From NCBI RefSeq assembly GCF_025215075.1, contig NZ_JAOBTH010000018.1, forward strand, positions 1-62,233: a stretch of DNA of 62,233 nucleotides. The letters run 5' to 3'. The notes beneath the pieces were generated by a model that had not been told where the DNA came from, searched no databases, and saw only the letters and a program-made list of their open reading frames with translations. Origin of the DNA: Tenacibaculum haliotis (GTDB taxonomy: Bacteria; Bacteroidota; Bacteroidia; Flavobacteriales; Flavobacteriaceae). This document shows positions 53,699 to 62,233 of the stretch, one piece after another (the first letter of the stretch is position 1; the number at the start of each line of letters is the position of its first letter). The position numbers and the translations under genes were made by a program.

Positions 53699-54598
53699 CT
53701 ATTTTTTACTGAATTTCTTTTTTATCAACGTCGTATTTTTTAAAATACCGTTTAATAAAACTACAAATAAAACGATAAACGCTCCATAATAAAACTCAGT
53801 ACTCATTTGTTCTTTTTCTCCAAATATGATCAACGCTAAAATAATCGCATAAACAGGTTCTAAATTAATAGTTAGCATTACGGTATATGGCGTTAAGTAT
53901 TTCATTACTTGTACCGATGCAATAAAAGCATAAGCTGTACAAAAACTACTTAATATGATTAAATACAACCAATCATTTGCTGATATTTGAAAGAATTCAA
54001 TTGAAATTTGTTGTGTAAATAACAGGTATAAAGTAACACCTAAAGCCCCAAACATTAACTGATAAAAAGAGATAATATTTGCATCGTATTTTTTTATAAA
54101 TAATCCGTTTAAAACAGCAAACAGTGCTGATAAAAAAGCAGATATCAATGCATATACAATACCCATTGTATATTGGCTTTGAAAATTAAAAATAATATAG
54201 AGTCCTGCGATTACTAAGATCCCTAATAAAATTTCAATTGCTTTAATCTTTCTTTTAAAAAATACGGGTTCTATAAGTGAAGCAAAAAAAGCTCCTGTAC
54301 TCATGGTTACTAAAGCCACAGAAACATTTGATACTTTTATTGCTTTAAAAAAAGTAATCCAATGTATAGCAATAATTACACCTGAAAACGCAAATTTTAA
54401 CAATCCTTTTTTATCAACTTTAAAAGATTTTCTGCGGATAAAAAAATAGATGGCAATAAATACTACTGCTAGCGACATTCGAAACCAAACTAACGGAATA
54501 GCATCAATAGAAATTAGTGCGCCAAGTATTGCTGTGAATCCCCAAATAAAAACAATAAAATGTAAGTGGAGGTAGTTTTTTAATTTATTTCCTTCCAT
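53699..54598 (-). CDS. DMT/EamA family transporter
   Basis: 299 residues from ATG 54598, overlapping the lptG end by 14 bp. Ten membrane helices in two EamA repeats; FIVFIWGFTAILGALISIDAIPLVWFRM and LTINLEPVYAIILALIIFGEKEQM are repeat-conserved segments. Exporter of unknown small molecules. Last gene of a tgt-lptG-DMT operon. Confidence 0.9.
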   Translation of the reverse strand: MEGNKLKNYLHLHFIVFIWGFTAILGALISIDAIPLVWFRMSLAVVFIAIYFFIRRKSFKVDKKGLLKFAFSGVIIAIHWITFFKAIKVSNVSVALVTMSTGAFFASLIEPVFFKRKIKAIEILLGILVIAGLYIIFNFQSQYTMGIVYALISAFLSALFAVLNGLFIKKYDANIISFYQLMFGALGVTLYLLFTQQISIEFFQISANDWLYLIILSSFCTAYAFIASVQVMKYLTPYTVMLTINLEPVYAIILALIIFGEKEQMSTEFYYGAFIVLFVVLLNGILKNTTLIKKKFSKK

Positions 54599-55670
54599 TG
54601 ATGTATAAGTAAATCGCATATAACCCAAAAACAATATTGGGTACCCAAATATTTAATAAAGCATTAGCACCTGCAACGCCACCTAATACTTCTGCTACTT
54701 TTAAAAAAAAGACATACACAAACATTATTGAGATACCTAATGCCAAATTTAAACCAGTTCCTCCTCTTCTTTTCTTATATGCTAATGCTACTGCTATTAA
54801 AGTTAAAACATAACAGGCTATTGGTAAACTAGTACGTTTATATAATTCTACCAAATAAACGTTTAAATTTTTAACACCTCTTTTTTTAGAGATTTCAATG
54901 AATTTAATTAATTCAGGTGATCTCATTTCTTGCGCCGAAACATTTTTAAAATTGAAATCTTTTGGTGTAAAGGCAAAAGTAGTATCTATACTATTTCCTG
55001 AAAAAATACTGTCTCTGTCTTTAAAAACTTTTCTTATTTTCCAATTATATAATTTGAAGGTACTGTCTTTTTCTTTCCAATTAATATTATCTGCAGTTAG
55101 TTGTTGTTTTAACTGAATTCCATCATAGATTTCTGTCGTAAAATAATTTCCACTATTTCTTTTTAAATCAAAACGTTGCAGGTAAACATATGTACTATCA
55201 TTTAATTGCAAACTAAATTCTCGAACAGAATTATCTGAATATTTTTTTTTGCTCAAATACTTTTTTTCAAATGCTTTTTTTACTTTACTACTAGAAGGCA
55301 CAAAGAAGTGATTCATAGATAAAGCAATCATGCATACAATCGTTGCTCCTATAAAGTAAGGAAACAAAAACCGAGTAAATGATACCTGAGAGCCATTTAT
55401 TGCTACAATTTCTGTGTTGTTTGCTAATTTTGAAGTAAATAAAATTACAGCAATAAATAATGCCAAAGGCATAAAAGTATTTGCGTAATATATAATGAAA
55501 TTTATGTAATAATCATTAGCAACCTCAATGAAAGTTAAACTCTCGTGGTGTAAAAATTTATCTATTTTTTCAGCAATATCAATAGCTACCGCAATGGGTA
55601 TTAGTATTAATAAAGTAAACAAAAATGTTACTAAATAACGCTTTAATATGTACCAATCAAGTATTTTCAA
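54585..55670 (-). CDS. lptG: LptF/LptG family permease (lipopolysaccharide export)
   Basis: 361 residues. MKILDWYILKRYLVTFLFTLLILIPIAVAIDIAEK is the LptG-type first helix; further helices near 60-80, 100-120 and three at the C-terminus, with a periplasmic beta domain (about 130-270). Forms the LptB2FG transporter that extracts LPS from the inner membrane. Between tgt and a DMT gene. LptG rather than LptF is inferred from the usual flavobacterial neighbourhood. Confidence 0.88.
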   Translation of the reverse strand: MKILDWYILKRYLVTFLFTLLILIPIAVAIDIAEKIDKFLHHESLTFIEVANDYYINFIIYYANTFMPLALFIAVILFTSKLANNTEIVAINGSQVSFTRFLFPYFIGATIVCMIALSMNHFFVPSSSKVKKAFEKKYLSKKKYSDNSVREFSLQLNDSTYVYLQRFDLKRNSGNYFTTEIYDGIQLKQQLTADNINWKEKDSTFKLYNWKIRKVFKDRDSIFSGNSIDTTFAFTPKDFNFKNVSAQEMRSPELIKFIEISKKRGVKNLNVYLVELYKRTSLPIACYVLTLIAVALAYKKRRGGTGLNLALGISIMFVYVFFLKVAEVLGGVAGANALLNIWVPNIVFGLYAIYLYINGRK

Positions 55671-55682
55671 AAATGAATTATT

Positions 55683-56813
55683 TTATAAACGATTATCCAT
55701 TTGTTTCACCATTTTATCTTTCCACTCTGTAAAGTCTCCTTCTAAAATGTGTTTTCTTGCTTCTCTTGTTAACCATAAATAGAAACCTAAATTATGAATA
55801 GATGCAATTTGTTTACCAAGCATTTCTTTTGCTGCAAAAAGGTGACGTAAGTAAGCTTTAGAATACATAGTATCTACCCAAGTAATCCCCATTTCATCGA
55901 TAGGAGAAAAATCTTGTTCCCACTTTTTGTTCTTAATATTTATAGATCCGTGCGCTGTAAACAACATACCGTTACGTGCATTACGTGTTGGCATTACACA
56001 ATCGAACATATCTATACCTAAAGCGATGTTTTCTAAAATATTTATAGGTGTTCCTACGCCCATTAAATAACGAGGTTTATCTTCAGGTAAAATAGCCGTA
56101 ACTATTTCTGTCATTGCGTACAACTCTTCTGCTGGCTCCCCTACTGAAAGCCCTCCAATAGCGTTTCCTTGAGCGCCTACCGAAGCTATATATTCTGCTG
56201 ATTGCTTTCTTAAATCTTTATAAGTACTACCTTGTACAATAGGAAAAAATGTTTGTTCATATCCATATTTAAAAGGCAATTTTTCTAAATGATTTACACA
56301 TCTTTTTAACCAACGATGTGTCATATGCATCGAGCGTTTCGCATAATTATAATCACAAGGATATGGCGTACATTCATCAAATGCCATAATAATATCGGCT
56401 CCAATGGTACGTTGCGTTTCCATTACATTTTCTGGGGTAAAGAAATGCATAGAGCCATCAATATGGCTTTTAAACTTTACACCTTCTTCGTTTATTTTTC
56501 TTCTTCCAGAAAGTGAATATACTTGGTATCCGCCACTATCTGTTAAAATATTACGATCCCAATTCATAAACTTATGCAAACCTCCTGCGGCTTCTAAGGT
56601 TTCTAATTTTGGACGCAGGTATAAATGATACGTATTTCCAAGAATAATATCTGGGTTTATCTCATTTTTCAACTCTGATTGATGTACACCTTTTACAGTA
56701 CCTACGGTACCAACTGGCATAAATATTGGAGTTTCTATTGTTCCGTGATCGGTTGTAATAACACCTGCTCGTGCTTTACTTTTTGGGTCGGTTGTTTTTA
56801 AGTCGAATTGCAT
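55683..56813 (-). CDS. tgt: tRNA-guanine transglycosylase
   Basis: 376 residues from ATG 56813; three codons upstream is a TTG that lies inside the -7 element. Exchanges G34 for preQ1 in GUN-anticodon tRNAs. Catalytic Asp in ILTDSGGYQVYSL and in FDCVMPTRNARNG, substrate loop GGLSVGEP. The C-terminal zinc motif CxCxxC is missing: the position reads EMGITWVDTMYSKAYLRHL. That loss appears usual for Bacteroidetes Tgt and does not suggest inactivation. Confidence 0.96.
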   Translation of the reverse strand: MQFDLKTTDPKSKARAGVITTDHGTIETPIFMPVGTVGTVKGVHQSELKNEINPDIILGNTYHLYLRPKLETLEAAGGLHKFMNWDRNILTDSGGYQVYSLSGRRKINEEGVKFKSHIDGSMHFFTPENVMETQRTIGADIIMAFDECTPYPCDYNYAKRSMHMTHRWLKRCVNHLEKLPFKYGYEQTFFPIVQGSTYKDLRKQSAEYIASVGAQGNAIGGLSVGEPAEELYAMTEIVTAILPEDKPRYLMGVGTPINILENIALGIDMFDCVMPTRNARNGMLFTAHGSINIKNKKWEQDFSPIDEMGITWVDTMYSKAYLRHLFAAKEMLGKQIASIHNLGFYLWLTREARKHILEGDFTEWKDKMVKQMDNRL

Positions 56814-56819
56814 AAGGGA

Positions 56820-56827
56820 CAAAGATA
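56820..56827 (-). promoter_or_regulatory. -7 element of the tgt operon
   Basis: TATCTTTG on the minus strand, 6 bp before the ATG at 56813; supports that start and a near-leaderless transcript. Confidence 0.55.
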
Positions 56828-56937
56828 CGCTTATTTAAGAATTGGAAAAGTAAATAAAATCATAATAATTAGTAAGTAAATAGTTGTTGTGTAAATTTTA
56901 CATTTATACTTACAGCAACTTTCTTTATACAGGCTTT

Positions 56938-57825
56938 TTATTTACGTTTACGTCCAAATTTTTGATTAGAATTTCTTTTTGTTTTAGGAGAGTTTTTTCT
57001 AAAAGTTGCACTTTTTTTATTAAAGTCATCTTGTTTTTTCACTTCCTTTTTCTTTGGTTGTTTTGGCTTTTTTTTCTCAACAACTGTTGATGCTTCCTCT
57101 GTTTTAGATGAATTAGCAATCATCTCATTGATTTGCTTCATTTCATCTTCGGTTAGTTCACGCCAATCTCCCGTACTTAATTTACCCAAAGCTACATTCA
57201 TAATACGCTCACGTTTTAACTTCGTTACTTCGTATTCTAAATATTCGCACATTCTACGTATTTGACGATTTAATCCTTGGGTTAAAATAATTTGAAACGT
57301 AAAATCGTTTATTTTTTTAACCTTACATTTTTGCGTTACGGTTCCTAAAATAGGAATTCCATTTCCCATTCTTGTAATAAAATCGTCTGTTATTTTTTTA
57401 TCCACCGAAACAATGTATTCTTTTTCGTGATTGTTTCCGGCGCGTAAAATTTTATTAACAATATCACCATCATTGGTTAAAAATATTAGTCCTTCAGATG
57501 GTTTATCTAAACGACCAATAGGAAATAACCTTTCTGGATGGCCTACAAATTTTACAATATTTTTTTTCTCTTTACTATCTGTTGTACAAACAATACCTAC
57601 AGGTTTATTTAAAGCTATATATAAGGTTTTAGGTTTAGGTTCTAATAAACGACCATCTACTCGCACCTTATCTCCTTTAAAAACTCTATTACCCAATTGT
57701 GCAACATTTTTGTTAATTGTTACTCTACCTGCTTGAATAAATTTTTCGGCATCTCTACGAGAACAGATACCTGTACTACTAATAAATTTATTTAAATTGG
57801 TTGAAAGTTGATTCTTGTTTTCCAT
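56938..57825 (-). CDS. rluF: 23S rRNA pseudouridine synthase, RluF-like
   Basis: 295 residues from ATG 57825. S4 domain (about 6-60, [28 protein letters not shown]), RsuA/RluB/E/F catalytic domain with [16 protein letters not shown] (catalytic Asp) and [11 protein letters not shown]. The last about 70 residues are Lys-rich ([14 protein letters not shown]..., ending KFGRKRK), a low-complexity tail common in this phylum. Target U2604 is inferred from RluF similarity. Confidence 0.92.
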   Translation of the reverse strand: MENKNQLSTNLNKFISSTGICSRRDAEKFIQAGRVTINKNVAQLGNRVFKGDKVRVDGRLLEPKPKTLYIALNKPVGIVCTTDSKEKKNIVKFVGHPERLFPIGRLDKPSEGLIFLTNDGDIVNKILRAGNNHEKEYIVSVDKKITDDFITRMGNGIPILGTVTQKCKVKKINDFTFQIILTQGLNRQIRRMCEYLEYEVTKLKRERIMNVALGKLSTGDWRELTEDEMKQINEMIANSSKTEEASTVVEKKKPKQPKKKEVKKQDDFNKKSATFRKNSPKTKRNSNQKFGRKRK

Positions 57826-57844
57826 TACTGCAAAGAAAAAGAAA

Positions 57845-57868
57845 ATCCTCAAGTTTTAGCTTGAGGAT
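57845..57868 (-). terminator. Terminator after the porP/sprF gene
   Basis: ATCCTCAAG (57845-57853) and CTTGAGGAT (57860-57868), 9-bp stem, 6-nt loop; on the minus strand followed by TTTTC. 22 bp after the stop at 57891. Confidence 0.75.
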
Positions 57869-57890
57869 CTTATTATATTATTTTGTTTTT

Positions 57891-58838
57891 TTAAAAAATC
57901 ATCATTTTTTGGGTACAACGTGCTAAACTAGGTCTTCTTTCATAATCAAAACCAAGTGTAATCATGTGTGTACCGTAATTAAAATCTTGTGTTTTATTCA
58001 TGTTTACACTAAAACCGTATGACATGTATAAGTTATCTTTTTTTAACCCTACCAATGGTGCAATTGCATTGGGTACAAAAAACTGATCGTTTAAGAACGT
58101 ATAACTTAAACCTGCCCAAACATAACCATCATTAATTCCTTTTCTTACTTTAACATTCATATCGGTTCTCGATCTTTGATCTGCCTCATAATATTCAATA
58201 AACATAGACGGTTCAATTTCTATTCTATTACTAAACTTTGCAATAACATATGAACTAAAAAGAGTAAACCTTCTTAAAGATTCTGGCTCATTGGTTGTTA
58301 AATTATCTACTTTTTTATTTAGTAAATTATTTGCATTTGCACTTATACTAAATCGTTCGTAACGATATAACAAACCTACATCGAAATTAGAATTTGTAAC
58401 CGATCTGTTAGGAACTGCTTGCCCTGAGTTATTATCAGAAGTATCAATACCAAATTGAGTAAAATTATAACTAATACCGAATGATAAAAAACTATCATGA
58501 AAATTACTTAACGTTAAGTGACTTGCCAGCGATAACTTGACTCCTTTTTGAGTGGTGTATCCATTTTTATCATTAAAAAAAGTAATACCTCCTCCAAATC
58601 GATCTGCTAAACGTGCTTCTACCACTAACGATTGTGTATCAGGTGCATCTTCAACACCTATCCATTGGCTTACCCCATTTAATCTAATTTTTAAACCACT
58701 ACCAATACCTGCATAACTTGGAGATATTAAAAATGGATTATCTGCCAGGTGACTTATATACTGAGGCAAATTAATTTCTTGAGCTGATAACTTTACACTA
58801 AAAATTACGATGCTTATTGCTATTAATATCTTTCTCAT
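57891..58838 (-). CDS. PorP/SprF family type IX secretion membrane protein
   Basis: 315 residues. Signal peptide (MRKILIAISIVIFSVKLSAQ), then EINLPQYISHLADNPFLISPSYAGIGSGLKIRLNGVSQWIG, a PorP/SprF hallmark, and an outer-membrane beta barrel with alternating strands to the C-terminal residue F. These barrels dock specific T9SS cargo with type B C-termini on the cell surface. It follows its presumed partner, the giant adhesin, by 2 bp. Confidence 0.93.
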   Translation of the reverse strand: MRKILIAISIVIFSVKLSAQEINLPQYISHLADNPFLISPSYAGIGSGLKIRLNGVSQWIGVEDAPDTQSLVVEARLADRFGGGITFFNDKNGYTTQKGVKLSLASHLTLSNFHDSFLSFGISYNFTQFGIDTSDNNSGQAVPNRSVTNSNFDVGLLYRYERFSISANANNLLNKKVDNLTTNEPESLRRFTLFSSYVIAKFSNRIEIEPSMFIEYYEADQRSRTDMNVKVRKGINDGYVWAGLSYTFLNDQFFVPNAIAPLVGLKKDNLYMSYGFSVNMNKTQDFNYGTHMITLGFDYERRPSLARCTQKMMIF

Positions 58839-58840
58839 TT

Positions 58841-61800
58841 TTATCTGTATAATGTAAAGTGACCCATTAGCTTTTTCTCTTCTCCTGATAATTCATTATA
58901 ATAAATAGTATACCAGTAATCTCCTGCTGGTAATGGTTTACCATCGTAAGTACCATCCCATCCTTGTACAAAACCTTGATAACTTGTAATCTTACGAGCA
59001 TACCTATCAAAAATTAACACTCTAATATTGTGATAAGGTTCTACATCTAAAGGATACCAGTAATCGTTTATTCCATCACCATCAGGGGTAAATAAATTTA
59101 ATACTGTAATACTAATATAAACACCGTTAACCGTTAAGGTAACTTCACAACCTCGTGCGTCTCTTACTGTTATGGTATACACTTTGGTTTGTAAGATTAA
59201 GAACTCATTCTCTTCTCCATAATCAACACCATCCACAGTAAAGTTATAAGGTGGCAATCCAAAATTAACATCTGCTATTAATTTATTCTTCTGAGAATCA
59301 TCAATAGTCATTGTTAATGCTTGATATGTCTGAATGTCGATACGATCACTCATCGAATTTTCTGAACATGTAGATCCTACAAGTCTTGCAGAAACATAGT
59401 AACCATTCCCTGCTGCCACATCTATAAACTCACCTGTGTTATTTGTTGTAACTGGATTACCTAATCCATCATATAACGTATAAGACATGTTATTCTTATA
59501 CTTGTCGGCTACAATTGCTTTAATTATATTTCCTGTCGGACAAGTATATTCAAAATCAACAGTTAATGCCAAGTCTACTGGAGTTCCTGTAGTTAACCTA
59601 ATTGGTGCTGGTGCATTACAATTTGCACCACTATCTCTTACCGTAATATAATATGCTTCATCACCAATAATACCTTCAGCAGCTCCTAAAACAACTGTAT
59701 TTGTATTATAAGGTGTTGCCAACTCTACATTATTAATACTTATAAAATAAGGTTGTAATCCCCCTTGTACATCTAAAGTAATAACTGGCGTTGCGTCATT
59801 AATACATGCTTGTTCAGCTACAGATGTTAAAGTTGCAGTAAACTCTGCTGGTTCTGTAATTATTACAGGTATTGTTTCTGTACATCCCAACTTGTCTTTA
59901 ACTGTAATTATATAAGAACCTGCTGCTAAACTACTAAACACATTATTGGTTACAAATTTAATTGCTGGGTCTGAACTAATATTATATTCATAACCTGTTA
60001 AGTTTCCTCCTGACGCTAATACCGTAATCGTACCATCATTAGCGCCATAACAAGTTACATTGGTATGTGTTTCAGCTACAGTTAATAGTGCTGGCTCTGC
60101 TATTGTATCTGGGCTTGTTACCGCTGTACATACAACATTAAACCTATTAGTGCTTCTTACTCTAATATGATAATCACCGATTCCTAAACCTGTAAATGTA
60201 TTTGAACTTTGCCAAGGTGCTACTACAGTATTACTTGGATATTCTTCTAGTTGATATTCATAATTACCAAAACCTCCGGTTACATCTGCAGATAAAACTC
60301 CGTTATTATCTCCATTACAAGTTACAAATCCTGATATTACGTTTAACGTAGGTGTTAATGTTTCATAAGCATCAATACTAACCGCAACATCATCTACACA
60401 ATTATTAGCATCACGTACATAGAAAACGTGATTTCCTGCGCTTACACTTGTAAACGTATTACTTGCCATATAAGTAACGCCGTCATCACTAAACATATAA
60501 GTACCTGTACCACCTGCACCTGCTAATTCAACGGTTGCTGTTGAAACTGCACAAGTAATATCTGCAGTAATGTTTACAGAAGCTGCTACTTTTATAGGAT
60601 CTATAATATCTACGTCTTCTCTGTATTCACAACTATATTTACTATCTCTAACAATTGCTTGATACGTTGCTCCTGCAGGTAAATTCTCAAAAATATTTGA
60701 TGTTTGCTCAACTTGTGATCCATCTGGGTAGATTAAAATATAAGTATAACTTCTTACCGAAGTATCTTGAGTTTGACCTCCCATTACATTGGTTATCTCA
60801 ATACTTGCAGTGTATTCACCTTCACATTGATTTTCCACTAAATTTACATCTGCTGCCATTGGAGTTGTAGCATTTAAATCGAAATTAAATGTAGCTAAAC
60901 AACCTCCTGCATCTCTAACCGTAGCAGTATAACTACCCGCAACTAAACCTGTAATTCTAGCATTAGTACTAAAGTTTTGAATTGGTGTACCTGGTGTTAC
61001 ATTGTTTATCAATTGATACTCATAACCAGAAAAACCATTGCTACCTGTTAAGATTACTTCTCCTGTACTTGTATTACAACTAATATATGTAACAGCTCCA
61101 TTTAATGCTAATGCCGCCGTAGGTGTTCCAATAGTAAACTGATTTGTGCTTATCGTACAGAACGGTGTATTTGTCATGGTTACCGATACATAATAGGTAC
61201 CTGCCAATAATCCTGTAACAGTTTCAGTTGTTCCTCCATTAATTCCTGTTCCTGTAATTGGAGTTGCTAATGAATTTCCTGAAGTATCTAATACTTCGTA
61301 ATCATAAACTCCGCCATACGTTGTACTCGAATCAAAACTGATATCGATACTTCCGCCTGCTGCTCCAAAACAAGTTGCTTGCGGATTATTTGCAATTACC
61401 GTATAACTTGGTTCCGCTCCTACAATGTATTCTTTTGTAAACACACAACCTGTATCTGGATGCGTTGCTGTTACCTCATACGTTCCTGTTGGTAAGTCTG
61501 TAAAGTTTGCAGAACCTGTTCCTAATACTACTATTTGAGCTGCACGCGTTACTGGACCACTTATTATTTCATAAGAAACACCATCAATATCTGTACTTGT
61601 TTTTACAACGATATCTTCGCCTGTTAAACAATCTATTTGTTTTAATGGTGATGTAATAAGTATATCTCCAATAGGATCGAATGCCTCAATTACGGTTGAT
61701 CCTGATAATGTCATACAACTCGCACTATCTACTACTTCTAAATAATATGATCCGCCCGTAACATCTGTTATTGAAAATTCATACGTAGTACCTGTTACTG

Positions 61801-62089
61801 TTACTGTCGTAATTTCAATATCATCAGCTAAATTTACTGGCGTTCCATTATCATTATATAATTTAACACTTGAGTAAACAGTAGTTCCTCCTGATACTCC
61901 AAATGTATCTTCTGCTCTAATACTTAACGTGGCATTGTTTACATCATTTGCTGTTGTACATCCAAACTGAACTGCCGTTGGAGCATTTGCTGTTAATACT
62001 GGGTTATCATTTACGATAATATTTGGCGCATCGGTTGAACATCCATTAGCTCCCTCAACAGTTACTGTATAGGTTCCTGCTGGTAGCAT
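58841..62089 (-). CDS. Giant SprB-like repeat adhesin, C-terminal part with T9SS type B sorting domain
   Basis: 1082 residues visible after the first ATG in frame, clearly the end of a longer protein. About a dozen beta modules of about 80-100 residues, each closing with a pattern like AGTYTVTVEGANGC or AGSYIITVKDKLGC and opening with a Cys/Gly/Asp pattern such as TCYGANDGTITVLASGG, as in SprB-type repeats. The last about 90 residues (LFTPDGDGINDYWYP...GWDGTYDGKPLPAGDYWYTIYY) are the gliding motility-associated C-terminal (CHU_C, type B) domain. Surface-exposed adhesin, probably for gliding. A stop codon lies just upstream in frame, and the upstream modules continue in another frame. Confidence 0.85.
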   Translation of the reverse strand: MLPAGTYTVTVEGANGCSTDAPNIIVNDNPVLTANAPTAVQFGCTTANDVNNATLSIRAEDTFGVSGGTTVYSSVKLYNDNGTPVNLADDIEITTVTVTGTTYEFSITDVTGGSYYLEVVDSASCMTLSGSTVIEAFDPIGDILITSPLKQIDCLTGEDIVVKTSTDIDGVSYEIISGPVTRAAQIVVLGTGSANFTDLPTGTYEVTATHPDTGCVFTKEYIVGAEPSYTVIANNPQATCFGAAGGSIDISFDSSTTYGGVYDYEVLDTSGNSLATPITGTGINGGTTETVTGLLAGTYYVSVTMTNTPFCTISTNQFTIGTPTAALALNGAVTYISCNTSTGEVILTGSNGFSGYEYQLINNVTPGTPIQNFSTNARITGLVAGSYTATVRDAGGCLATFNFDLNATTPMAADVNLVENQCEGEYTASIEITNVMGGQTQDTSVRSYTYILIYPDGSQVEQTSNIFENLPAGATYQAIVRDSKYSCEYREDVDIIDPIKVAASVNITADITCAVSTATVELAGAGGTGTYMFSDDGVTYMASNTFTSVSAGNHVFYVRDANNCVDDVAVSIDAYETLTPTLNVISGFVTCNGDNNGVLSADVTGGFGNYEYQLEEYPSNTVVAPWQSSNTFTGLGIGDYHIRVRSTNRFNVVCTAVTSPDTIAEPALLTVAETHTNVTCYGANDGTITVLASGGNLTGYEYNISSDPAIKFVTNNVFSSLAAGSYIITVKDKLGCTETIPVIITEPAEFTATLTSVAEQACINDATPVITLDVQGGLQPYFISINNVELATPYNTNTVVLGAAEGIIGDEAYYITVRDSGANCNAPAPIRLTTGTPVDLALTVDFEYTCPTGNIIKAIVADKYKNNMSYTLYDGLGNPVTTNNTGEFIDVAAGNGYYVSARLVGSTCSENSMSDRIDIQTYQALTMTIDDSQKNKLIADVNFGLPPYNFTVDGVDYGEENEFLILQTKVYTITVRDARGCEVTLTVNGVYISITVLNLFTPDGDGINDYWYPLDVEPYHNIRVLIFDRYARKITSYQGFVQGWDGTYDGKPLPAGDYWYTIYYNELSGEEKKLMGHFTLYR

Positions 62090-62233
62090 TAGTTACTGAT
62101 GTAGTGAATACTGATACTACTGCTGGTAATATTTCAATCGTTCTTACTACCGGACAATTTGGTGTTGCTCCTGTATCTGTTACTTTTACCGTATACCTAT
62201 CTGCTATTGTAGGGTTAAATGTGTATGGATCAC
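62056..62233 (-). CDS. Upstream fragment of the giant adhesin, different frame
   Basis: The frame DPYTFNPTIADRYTVKVTDTGATPNCPVVRTI... continues to the window edge and has SprB-module character, but ends at a stop at 62058-62056 after running out of frame (about 62089). The following module begins LPAGTYTVTVEGANGC in a second frame. The two should be one protein; a base change or a lost piece at the junction has broken the frame. Confidence 0.7.

Overview
The window is a low-GC (about one third G+C), densely packed stretch of a marine-type Flavobacteriaceae genome; the protein sequences read most like Tenacibaculum, Polaribacter or a close relative, but the genus is an inference. Supporting signs are the Bacteroidetes promoter element TAnnTTTG in front of many genes (often only a few bases before the start codon), the near absence of Shine-Dalgarno sequences, a type IX secretion C-terminal domain with a PorP/SprF partner, BshA of bacillithiol synthesis, a split transketolase, a Tgt without the usual zinc cysteines, and short palindromic intergenic repeats of the kind common in this family. 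No rRNA, tRNA, CRISPR array, insertion sequence or prophage is visible.

Layout. 0-1.7 kb: ferredoxin and a divergent LuxC-like acyl-CoA reductase. 1.8-7.7 kb: an accessory-looking metal (probably zinc) block: a small exported His/Cys protein, a three-gene ABC exporter with two DUF3526-type permeases, a Fur/Zur regulator, and a divergent merC-folE operon whose promoter is straddled by two matching palindromes. 8-15.5 kb: serC, a SerA-like protein that has lost its catalytic residues, DUF1015, YggS, an exonuclease/GIY-YIG fusion, a K+ channel, miaA and an OmpH/Skp chaperone. 15.5-18.3 kb: small membrane protein, DUF1853, a lipoprotein, an EamA exporter and a repeat-rich spacer. 18.3-27 kb: a methyltransferase, then the complete histidine operon hisGDCBHAF(IE) on the minus strand, preceded by a leader peptide with six consecutive histidines and an attenuator. 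27-29.8 kb: a membrane TPR/LuxR-type regulator and, divergent from it, two tandem paralogous small-RNA genes (about 153 nt each) built of four hairpins with C-rich loops. 29.8-31.7 kb: a cysteine dioxygenase / cysteine-sulfinate-decarboxylase-like pair (hypotaurine/taurine route), the dioxygenase with an apparent frameshift at its start. 32-42.5 kb: typA, a LETM1-like small protein, proline dehydrogenase, aroB, bshA, the N-terminal half of transketolase, a secreted 'asparagine synthetase B'-like protein, an Mrr-type endonuclease and dnaB. 42.6-62.2 kb: DUF3810, lipoproteins, pepT, an RNA methyltransferase, a ZIP transporter, a cupin, a HerA-like ATPase, queE, accA, a DMT exporter, lptG, tgt, rluF, porP/sprF and the C-terminal part of a giant SprB-like T9SS adhesin that is frameshifted near the right edge.

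Main points for follow-up: the twin C-loop small RNAs (29.0-29.6 kb), the histidine attenuator (26.85-27.0 kb), the putative Zur-controlled merC-folE operon (6.57-7.7 kb), the catalytically empty SerA-like protein (9.1-10.1 kb), and two apparent frameshifts (31.72 kb and 62.06-62.09 kb).
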